This document shows positions 36,722 to 43,762 of a stretch of 64,000 bases of DNA, piece by piece. Source of the DNA: an uncultured Eubacteriales bacterium (GTDB lineage: Bacteria > Bacillota > Clostridia > Peptostreptococcales > Anaerovoracaceae); contig CACYFZ010000007.1 of the NCBI GenBank assembly GCA_902773835.1, positions 21,592-85,591 on the forward strand, given 5' to 3'. Position numbers and translations under genes: made by a program. The number at the start of each line of letters is the position of its first letter. The stretch's first letter is position 1. The notes beneath the pieces are model-generated. The model was not told where the DNA came from and searched no databases. It worked only from the letters and a program-made list of their open reading frames with translations.

Positions 36722-38176
36722 ATGTTTAAGAAATTTTGGGAAAGTGCATATACTAAAGCGGCCGTGACCATGCTGGTCAGTGGCGGACTTTTGATACTTT
36801 TCCATAATTGGTTAAGCGAAAATCAGATTTCCCTCGGCTTTGAGACTCTGAATAAAACCCTGGCACCGGTATACATAGGTGTGGTTTTCGCATTTATTCT
36901 GTGTCCGGTTTATAACGCCTGCGTGAGATATTTCTACGAGCATATGCTGTCGGCATCTACTCGCAAGACCGTCGGGGTGGGCTCCATGATAGTATACGAC
37001 CCGATAGAGGGTGCGGAGGCCACAAAAGATGAAAAGCGCAGAATGCTTACGACTGCAAGGATATTCGGAACTGTTGTATGCGTGCTTTTGGTAGTAGGAC
37101 TCTTCGGCCTCCTGATTTACTTTGTAGTGCCGCAGCTGGTCCAGAATGGCATAGCATTGGCCAATACCCTGCCGCAGAGACTGGAAGCACTTTCGGAATG
37201 GCTCAGATTCCACTTCGGAAGATTTCCTATGCTGGCTAAGTGGGTGGATAACCTCGCGAATGCAGGCACAAACGACATCATAAAATGGATTCAGGAGCAC
37301 CTGCTTTCCGGAAATGCGATGAGCATAGCAAGTATGATTTCATCCGGCGTGTTCACGGCGGTCAAGTACGTGGCCAATGCTTTCATCGGTTTGCTGATAA
37401 TGGTTTATCTTCTGAACTACAAAGAAAGATTGTTTGCCATAACTCGCAAATTCGTAACTGCCACATGCAGTAAGAAGAGACAGGATGACCTTTATGAATT
37501 CGCCGGTATTGTAAATGAGACATTCATCGGATTTATAGTCGGCAGAATTATAGATTCCTTTATTATCGGCGTCCTTACATATGTAGTAATGAAGATCTGC
37601 GGTATTTCATTCCCTCTGATGATAAGCGTAATCATAGGAGCAACGAATATCATACCGTTCTTCGGACCTTTTATCGGAGCGATTCCGTCAGTCTTCCTCC
37701 TGCTTTTGGAAAGACCGGTTGAGGCATTTTACTTCCTCATAATCATTCTTCTGATACAGCAGCTGGACGGAAATGTAATCGGACCGAAGATAGTCGGAAA
37801 CGCCATCGGAATCAGCAGTTTCTGGGTGCTTATAGCAGTACTGATAGGCGGAGGGCTCTTTGGCTTCTACGGTATGGCTCTGGCTGTTCCGGTGTTTGCC
37901 GTTATCTACAGATATGTGGATAAGCTAACGATAAAGAGCCTGAAGAAAAAGCATAAGGCCAGCGCCACCAATGATTATTTCAACCTGGATGTCTATGGCA
38001 TAGATGACAAGGAGATTTCTCTGGAACCTGAGGGTAAAAGACAGGAGTCTATATACAGCAAGCTCCGTAAAGGCAATAAGAAGGATCTTGTTGCAACTGC
38101 CAAAGCCAAGGATGAAGGCCGTAAAAAAGCGGCGGACTTGATAGAGAAAGAATCCGGAAGCGAGACCGGAGAATAG
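36722..38176 (+). CDS. AI-2E family transporter (UPF0118)
   Basis: A 484-residue integral membrane protein with about eight helices. The family core appears as TFIGFIVGRIIDSFIIGVL, FPLMISVIIGATNIIPFFGP and IGPKIVGNAIGISSFWVL. The C-terminal 80 residues are cytosolic and charged. The family includes AI-2 exporters and Na+/H+ antiporters, so the substrate is open. CGGAGG precedes the ATG at ten bases. murB follows after 11 bases, so it may lead the murB-whiA operon. Confidence 0.87.
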   Translation: MFKKFWESAYTKAAVTMLVSGGLLILFHNWLSENQISLGFETLNKTLAPVYIGVVFAFILCPVYNACVRYFYEHMLSASTRKTVGVGSMIVYDPIEGAEATKDEKRRMLTTARIFGTVVCVLLVVGLFGLLIYFVVPQLVQNGIALANTLPQRLEALSEWLRFHFGRFPMLAKWVDNLANAGTNDIIKWIQEHLLSGNAMSIASMISSGVFTAVKYVANAFIGLLIMVYLLNYKERLFAITRKFVTATCSKKRQDDLYEFAGIVNETFIGFIVGRIIDSFIIGVLTYVVMKICGISFPLMISVIIGATNIIPFFGPFIGAIPSVFLLLLERPVEAFYFLIIILLIQQLDGNVIGPKIVGNAIGISSFWVLIAVLIGGGLFGFYGMALAVPVFAVIYRYVDKLTIKSLKKKHKASATNDYFNLDVYGIDDKEISLEPEGKRQESIYSKLRKGNKKDLVATAKAKDEGRKKAADLIEKESGSETGE

Positions 38177-38187
38177 AGAAGCATTAA

Positions 38188-39120
38188 ATGATTAGCGAAA
38201 ATCTGTTGAAAAAAATTGATCATATAATACCGGAAGAAAGGCTTTTTTATGACGAGCCGATGAGCAGGCATACTTCGTTCAGAATCGGGGGGCCTGCTGC
38301 TCTCTTGGTGCAGATTAATACCGAAGATGAACTGGCTGATATCCTGGAGGATTTGGACATGGAACAGGAGGGCTTTCTGCTTGTCGGAAACGGATCCAAT
38401 CTGTTGGTGTCGGACGAGGGCTACCCGGGGATAGCTCTGAAACTTGCAGGGGATTTTGAATCCGTTTATCAGGATGAAGAAGACGAATGCGTGGTTCATG
38501 TAGGTGCAGCCAAACTTATGTCAGGTGTGAGCGCTTTTCTTACGGAGCGAGGACTGTCCGGGTTTGAATTTGCCAGCGGCATTCCGGGTTCTATAGGAGG
38601 AGCAGTATTCATGAACGCCGGGGCTTACGGCGGAGAGATGAAGGACATTGTCAAGAGTGTTAGTGTAAAAATGGTATCAAAGCCTTTCACTTCTCATACC
38701 ATTAAGAATGAGGACATGAATTTCGGATACAGGAGTAGCCGTATACAGGAGGGGGATATGATAGCCCTTTCTGTGAAGATGAGATTGAAAAAAGATGATC
38801 CGTCCGAAATAGCGGCGCGAGTTGCCGAGCTGGCTGCAAAAAGAAATTCCAAACAGCCGGTTAACCTGCCGAGCGCGGGGAGCACATTTAAAAGACCTGC
38901 AGAAGGATATGCTGCAGCTCTTATTGAAGAAGCAGGCCTTAAAGGATACAGGGTAGGAGGCGCAGCAGTCTCTGAGAAACATTCCGGATTTGTAGTAAAT
39001 GAGGGCGGTGCTACATGTGAAGATGTGCTCGCTGTCATGAGGCACGTCAGAGAGACGGTCTTTAAAAAGTCAGGTATTATGCTGGAGCCGGAAGTGAGAT
39101 TAATCAATTGCAAATTATGA
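38188..39120 (+). CDS. murB: UDP-N-acetylenolpyruvoylglucosamine reductase
   Basis: MurB makes UDP-MurNAc, the second step of peptidoglycan precursor synthesis, with FAD and NADPH. The 310-residue product has the FAD-binding VGNGSNLLVSD, GIPGSIGGAVFMNAGAYGGE, FGYRSSR, the proton-donor Ser in LPSAGSTFKRP and SGFVVN near the end. It fits the class without the extra C-terminal insertion. The stop overlaps the start of the next gene (ATGA). Start: ATG 11 bases after the upstream stop, no strong ribosome site. Confidence 0.95.
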   Translation: MISENLLKKIDHIIPEERLFYDEPMSRHTSFRIGGPAALLVQINTEDELADILEDLDMEQEGFLLVGNGSNLLVSDEGYPGIALKLAGDFESVYQDEEDECVVHVGAAKLMSGVSAFLTERGLSGFEFASGIPGSIGGAVFMNAGAYGGEMKDIVKSVSVKMVSKPFTSHTIKNEDMNFGYRSSRIQEGDMIALSVKMRLKKDDPSEIAARVAELAAKRNSKQPVNLPSAGSTFKRPAEGYAAALIEEAGLKGYRVGGAAVSEKHSGFVVNEGGATCEDVLAVMRHVRETVFKKSGIMLEPEVRLINCKL

Positions 39121-39878
39121 CGATACAGGAAATAGAAGAGAAATACAGAATAACGGCGGATTATCACACGCACAGCGTCTATTCCAGAGTGGGTCCTTAC
39201 ATTCACGGAAAGGGCACTATTTTGGAGAACGTAAAAGCGGCACATGAGAAGGGCCTCTCAGAGCTGGCCATTACGGATCACGGCCCGGCTGACTTTTATG
39301 GACTCGATCCGAAACTCATTCCGCAAATGAGGGCGGACATTGAAAAAGCGATGAAAGCATACCCGGATGTAAAAGTCTATCTCGGAGTCGAGGCTGATAT
39401 AGTCGATAGTGAAAACGCACTGGACATTGTCTCTTCGGATTTTGAGCTCTTTGACTTTGTGAATGCGGGATATCATTACGTTCCGAGTGCTCATATGATG
39501 GAGAATTTCAGATCGTTTCATTTGCCGGTTTCCGCCAAAGAAAAAGAAAGACTCAGAAAACAAAACACATTGCGCATATTAAAGGCGCTGAAGAACAACA
39601 AAATAAAAATACTTACACATCCGGGTGACAAGGCTTATATCGATGAGAAACTGGTCGCCATGGCCTGTGCCGAGACCGGAACACTGGTTGAGATAAATGC
39701 AAGGCATAAACATCCGAACGCAGAAGACCTGAAAATATATGCTGCACAGGATGTGAAATTCGTAATAAGCAGTGATGCGCATAAGCCGGAGAACGTAGGG
39801 CGCTATGCAAGGAGCCTGGCGCTCGCTTTCAAGGCCGGCATAGATGCAGACAGGATAGTTAATATCGAGGAAAGATAA
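39117..39878 (+). CDS. PHP-domain phosphoesterase
   Basis: A 253-residue PHP-fold metal phosphoesterase. Metal ligands are visible in DYHTHSVYS, ITDHG, GVEADI, HPGDKAY and SSDAHKPENVG. It is related to the YcdX/histidinol-phosphatase group; its substrate is not evident. I use the ATG that overlaps the murB stop (ATGA); a TTG nine bases upstream is also in frame but lies inside murB and has no ribosome site. A gap with two hairpins separates it from rapZ. Confidence 0.85.
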   Translation: MTIQEIEEKYRITADYHTHSVYSRVGPYIHGKGTILENVKAAHEKGLSELAITDHGPADFYGLDPKLIPQMRADIEKAMKAYPDVKVYLGVEADIVDSENALDIVSSDFELFDFVNAGYHYVPSAHMMENFRSFHLPVSAKEKERLRKQNTLRILKALKNNKIKILTHPGDKAYIDEKLVAMACAETGTLVEINARHKHPNAEDLKIYAAQDVKFVISSDAHKPENVGRYARSLALAFKAGIDADRIVNIEER

Positions 39879-39894
39879 CAGACGCCGGATGTCC

Positions 39895-39968
39895 CCCGCC
39901 TCAACGGAGTAGGCGGCGGGTTCCATATTCGATCGTCAGTGGCGGGTCACAATCCCCGACTGACGATC
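39895..39968 (+). ncRNA. Two hairpins in the rapZ leader
   Basis: The 145-base gap before rapZ holds two stems. CCCGCC (39895-39900) can pair with GGCGGG (39915-39920). GATCGTCAGT (39931-39940) pairs perfectly with ACTGACGATC (39959-39968), and CGGG/CCCG extends it after a two-base bulge. Neither has a T-run, so this may be a structured leader or a weak terminator pair. Confidence 0.5.
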
Positions 39969-40023
39969 TCATGTCCTGGTTGAATACGGTTTACCGGAGG
40001 AAACGAAAGGACGGATTGGCTGT

Positions 40024-40893
40024 ATGAAGGTGGTAATCATTACCGGAATGTCCGGTGCGGGCAGATCCAAGGCTGCTGACTGGTTCGAGGACCAGGATTA
40101 TTACTGTGTAGATAATATGCCGCCGGCGCTTATCGAAAACTTTCTTGAGATGGCAGCTTCTGACAGCAACAGAATTGAGAAGGTTGCCTTCGTAGCGGAC
40201 TTAAGGAGCCGAAGCTTCTTCGATACCTTGTCCAAGACCATAGATGAGCTCAGGAGCAATCCGGATGTGGATCTTACAGTTCTTTACATGGAGGCTTCGG
40301 TCAGTGAAATAGTAAGGCGCTTCAATGAAGTGAGAAGAAACCATCCGCTGACTGACGGCGCTGCGGACGTTGCCGTTATTGAAGAGGAGAAGGAAAAACT
40401 CAAGGAAATCAAGAAGAAGGCCGACCTTATCCTCGACACTACTAATTTGAAACCGGCAGAATTAAATGCAGAGCTGGAACGCCTCATTTTCGGGGGCAGA
40501 GGCTCAAGCAATTTTACTATTAACATCAGTTCATTCGGTTTTAAATACGGAATTCCGAGTGAGGCTGATGTAATGTTCGATGTACGCTTTATTCCGAACC
40601 CTTTCTGGGTACCGAGTCTGAAGAAGCTTACGGGCAATAATAAGAAAGTTGTCGATTTCGTTTTCAAGCATAAAATAGCAAGAGACTTCGTGGAGGGAAC
40701 GTACGGCCTGCTGACGTCTATGGTTCCGGGATACATAAATGAGGGCAAGTACCATCTGAACATTGCTTTCGGATGTACCGGAGGCCATCACAGATCGGTT
40801 GCAATAGCCAATTCTCTGGCGGATATGTTTAAAAAAGACGGAGTGAGAGTGCACGTTTCACACCGAGATTTGGATTTGCAGAACAGAAAGTAG
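40024..40893 (+). CDS. rapZ: RapZ/YvcJ family nucleotide-binding protein
   Basis: A 289-residue P-loop protein with Walker A GMSGAGRS at about residue 8 and DYYCVDNMPP shortly after; the C-terminal domain has FGCTGGHHRSVAIAN. In E. coli RapZ steers RNase E to a small RNA; in Bacillus the homologue YvcJ binds and hydrolyses GTP and affects competence. The Gram-positive function is less clear. The usual gene between rapZ and whiA, yvcK, is absent; whiA begins two bases after the stop. Start: ATG at the canonical MKVVIITGMSG. Confidence 0.93.
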   Translation: MKVVIITGMSGAGRSKAADWFEDQDYYCVDNMPPALIENFLEMAASDSNRIEKVAFVADLRSRSFFDTLSKTIDELRSNPDVDLTVLYMEASVSEIVRRFNEVRRNHPLTDGAADVAVIEEEKEKLKEIKKKADLILDTTNLKPAELNAELERLIFGGRGSSNFTINISSFGFKYGIPSEADVMFDVRFIPNPFWVPSLKKLTGNNKKVVDFVFKHKIARDFVEGTYGLLTSMVPGYINEGKYHLNIAFGCTGGHHRSVAIANSLADMFKKDGVRVHVSHRDLDLQNRK

Positions 40894-40894
40894 A

Positions 40895-41854
40895 ATGTCA
40901 TTTTCACAGGATGTAAAAGGAGAACTCGCAAGAGTGGAGCTCAGTAAAAAATGCTGTATGCTCGCGGAGATAGCCGGATTTCTTAGGGAGTCCGGTTCTG
41001 TTAAATTGCTCGGCGGAGGAAAGTTCGGAATTGTGGCCACAACCGAAAATGCAGCTACTGCGAGGCACTTTAAAGTCCTGATAGAATCGTATTTCAGAAA
41101 CAAGGTCAGCATGGAGATCGGAGAATCTCAAAGACCCGGCAGCAGAAATCGCAAGGTAAGAAACCGGTACTATCTGAATATCGGAGCGGATGAAAAATCC
41201 ATGCAGATTCTCAGAGAGACCGGAATGATGCTGATCCGCGAGGGAGATGATTACTTCAGTGACGGAATATATCAGCCGATAGTTAAATCTAAATGCTGTA
41301 AGAGAGCTTATCTTAGAGGGATGTTCCTTTCTTGCGGTACGGTGTCTGACCCAAGGAAGAGCTACCATCTCGAGTTCGTCCTGGATAAGGAGAGGAGCGC
41401 GGCCGACCTAAGAAAACTGATAGGAAGTTTCGTGGACCTTTCCGCTAATATGACCAAGCGCGGAGATAAGTATGTCGTATACATGAAGAAGGCTTCATAT
41501 ATAAGCGATATGCTCGGCATAATGGGCGCTACGGAGGCCATGCTGGACTTGGAAGAAATTCGAGTCAATAAAAGCATGCACGGAAACGTAAGAAGAATAG
41601 TAAATTGCGACAGTGCCAATGTAGACCGCGCTCTTGCGGCTGCCGGAGATCAGCTTAAGTGGATACAGCAGATACAGGAAGAACAGGGTCTTCAGTATTT
41701 GCCGCAGCCGTTAAGAGATGTGGCGCGCCTGAGGCTGGAAAGACCGGAGGCATCTCTTACGGAAATAGGAGAGGCCCTAACGCCGCCGATAGGAAAGGCT
41801 GCCGTGAATAAGCGTTTTGCGAAGATAAAGGCTATAGCAAATGGAGAAGAATAA
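40895..41854 (+). CDS. whiA: WhiA, DNA-binding regulator of cell division
   Basis: A 319-residue WhiA with the canonical start MSFSQDVKGELA, the LAGLIDADG-like N-terminal domain (LRGMFLSCGTVSDPRKSYHLE; catalytic residues of homing enzymes are absent as in the family) and the C-terminal helix-turn-helix (PLRDVARLRLERPEASLTEI, then KAAVNKRFAKI). It controls division and sporulation-type genes in Gram-positives. The stop overlaps the next gene by 14 bases. Translation is probably coupled to rapZ. Confidence 0.95.
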   Translation: MSFSQDVKGELARVELSKKCCMLAEIAGFLRESGSVKLLGGGKFGIVATTENAATARHFKVLIESYFRNKVSMEIGESQRPGSRNRKVRNRYYLNIGADEKSMQILRETGMMLIREGDDYFSDGIYQPIVKSKCCKRAYLRGMFLSCGTVSDPRKSYHLEFVLDKERSAADLRKLIGSFVDLSANMTKRGDKYVVYMKKASYISDMLGIMGATEAMLDLEEIRVNKSMHGNVRRIVNCDSANVDRALAAAGDQLKWIQQIQEEQGLQYLPQPLRDVARLRLERPEASLTEIGEALTPPIGKAAVNKRFAKIKAIANGEE

Positions 41855-43343
41855 GGTAATTGAATTAAGAATAGAGGATATGCTAGATGACGGCAGGGCC
41901 TTCGGAAGATGTGAGGGCCTGGCTGTTTTTGTCAGCGGAGGCGGCGTGCCGGGAGATTTAGTGCGTGCAGAAGTCATAAAGCAGAAAAAGAATTCGGCGG
42001 AAGCACAGCTGCTGGAGATAACGGAGGCATCGACTGAGCGCGTCGAGTCAGAGTGCCCGTATTTCCGTCAGTGCGGAGGATGCACTCTGCAGGAGATGAG
42101 CTATGAGGCTCAGCTCTCTCTTAAGCGAGATCAGGTAAAGGCAAAGCTTGAGAGACTCGGCGGTCTGAACGGCCCTAAGGTAAATGACTGCATAGGCGCA
42201 GAGAATCTCAAGTACTACAGGAACAAGGCGGTATTTGCGGTTGGACCGCACGGGGAGGTCGGCTTTAAGAAAGCAAAATCAAACTTCGTTTTGGATATAG
42301 ATGACTGTTTGCTTCAGACTGATGCCGCTATGGTATGTGCAGATGCACTCAGGACGTTTTTAAAGATGCCTGCTGCCAAAGGTCTGGCGGGAAAAGTGAT
42401 AAAACAATTTACGGTCAGGACTGCCTTAGGGACCGGAGAGGTTATGGCCGTCATCGAAAGCGAAAGGAAAGACTTTCAGGGAATAGACAGTCTTATCGAG
42501 ATGCTGGATGACGCGGTATATTCTCTTAGTATTGATGAGGAGGGAAATCCTCCGGAAGAAGGAGTGCAATTCAGTCTGGAATCCGTGGCTCTGATTCACA
42601 AAGGTAAAAGTCATATCATCGCAGGTAAACCTTCAATAACAGAAGAATTCATCAGAGATGACGGACACAGCGTTAAGTTTGAAATCAGCCCCCAGTCATT
42701 CTTTCAGGTTAATCCCGAGCAGATGATTAAGCTCTACGACAAGGCAGCCGAATATGCAAAGCTCAAAGGCGGAGAGACAGTGCTGGACCTCTACTGCGGA
42801 GCCGGCACTATTGGAATATGGCTGCTCGATGAACTGAGAAGCCGGGATGAAGAGGCGGCTGCAAAGACCAAGGTAATCGGAATTGAGTCGGTAAAGCCGG
42901 CCGTGATCGATGCCAACAGAAACTCCGTCATCAACAACATGGTTAATACCAGATACTTCGCCGGAAAGGCCGAGGAAGAACTTCCGGGCATGATGGGGCT
43001 TTCCAAATTGTATAAATGGAATGAAGTCAACGAGAGAGTTGAGCGTGAGCCGGAGATAAAGATAGATCATGCGGATGTTGTCATACTCGACCCGCCGCGT
43101 GCCGGCTGCGACGAAGTGTTGCTCGCCGCAGTGGCTGCTGCGCAGCCGGATCGCATTATCTATGTCTCCTGCGATCCGGGCACTATGGCCAGAGACATAA
43201 ATCTTCTGAACGAAAAAGGCTTTACCTTTGCAGAGGCAAGCCCGATTGATCAGTTTCCGCAAACTTCCCATGTCGAAGCATGTTGTCTCTTCGAGAACTG
43301 GCTTGGAGCCTCAACCGCTTGCAATGGCTGTCTTTTCTTTTAA
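41841..43343 (+). CDS. rlmD: 23S rRNA (uracil-C5)-methyltransferase, RlmD/RlmCD type, with foreign C-terminus
   Basis: A 500-residue TrmA/RumA-family enzyme that methylates uracil in 23S rRNA. An N-terminal TRAM-like domain is followed by the iron-sulfur cysteines C-x5-C-x2-C (CPYFRQCGGC), SAM motif DLYCGAGTIG, DPPRAGC and the catalytic Cys in VSCDPGT. The family normally ends a few residues after the conserved HVE (here QTSHVEACCLF). This protein runs on for about 16 residues (ENWLGASTACNGCLFF) that do not look like the family, and the sequence downstream changes to the accessory zone. The 3' end of this gene is a known integration site of mobile elements. Confidence 0.9.
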   Translation: MEKNKVIELRIEDMLDDGRAFGRCEGLAVFVSGGGVPGDLVRAEVIKQKKNSAEAQLLEITEASTERVESECPYFRQCGGCTLQEMSYEAQLSLKRDQVKAKLERLGGLNGPKVNDCIGAENLKYYRNKAVFAVGPHGEVGFKKAKSNFVLDIDDCLLQTDAAMVCADALRTFLKMPAAKGLAGKVIKQFTVRTALGTGEVMAVIESERKDFQGIDSLIEMLDDAVYSLSIDEEGNPPEEGVQFSLESVALIHKGKSHIIAGKPSITEEFIRDDGHSVKFEISPQSFFQVNPEQMIKLYDKAAEYAKLKGGETVLDLYCGAGTIGIWLLDELRSRDEEAAAKTKVIGIESVKPAVIDANRNSVINNMVNTRYFAGKAEEELPGMMGLSKLYKWNEVNERVEREPEIKIDHADVVILDPPRAGCDEVLLAAVAAAQPDRIIYVSCDPGTMARDINLLNEKGFTFAEASPIDQFPQTSHVEACCLFENWLGASTACNGCLFF

Positions 43344-43762
43344 AATGTTGCACACTTGTTGCACATCAACAGACATGGGTTATTGTGGAATGATTTGCGG
43401 ATTCAGATAGACGCAGAAGATACTAAAGTCTTCAAACCTTTTCAATGGGAATACAATAGTCTTACATTTGCAATGATAATTTTGTACTTTTCTATGATAC
43501 CATAATATAAACTTGTAATAAATTGATTCAGAGTTTTGAAGGAGGCGCGGAAACCTGCATTCTGCGGCGGCCAGTGGCCACGGATGCGTTTGACATCGGC
43601 CGTTATGCGCTATCAACGGTTATCGGCAAATATTATTCCACGGTGACCTTGATAAATAAAAACACGTAGTTCGCTTCTTCTTCCCATTGCATCCCAAAGA
43701 GATGAATGACAGTACCAGATGCGGGGAGCCTCACTTTTGCTTCAACATGATTTAGCGCTTAA
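43344..43762. other. Intergenic boundary, no intact gene
   Basis: About 420 bases between rlmD and the SIR2 gene. On the minus strand from about 43758 to 43641 a frame stays open for some 38 residues (it includes VRLPASGTVIHLFGMQWEEE) but has a stop just upstream and no start codon, so it looks like a gene remnant. TGTTGCACACTTGTTGCAC near 43344 is a direct repeat of TTGCAC. I see no intact gene, tRNA or integrase. Confidence 0.5.

Noticed and set aside
43380..43616. Minus-strand ORF of 78 codons at the island boundary
   Set aside because: No ribosome site, odd composition and no family resemblance; probably chance.
43641..43758. Minus-strand open frame containing ASGTVIHLFGMQWEEE as a real gene
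   Set aside because: No start codon and a stop directly upstream; kept only as a possible remnant.
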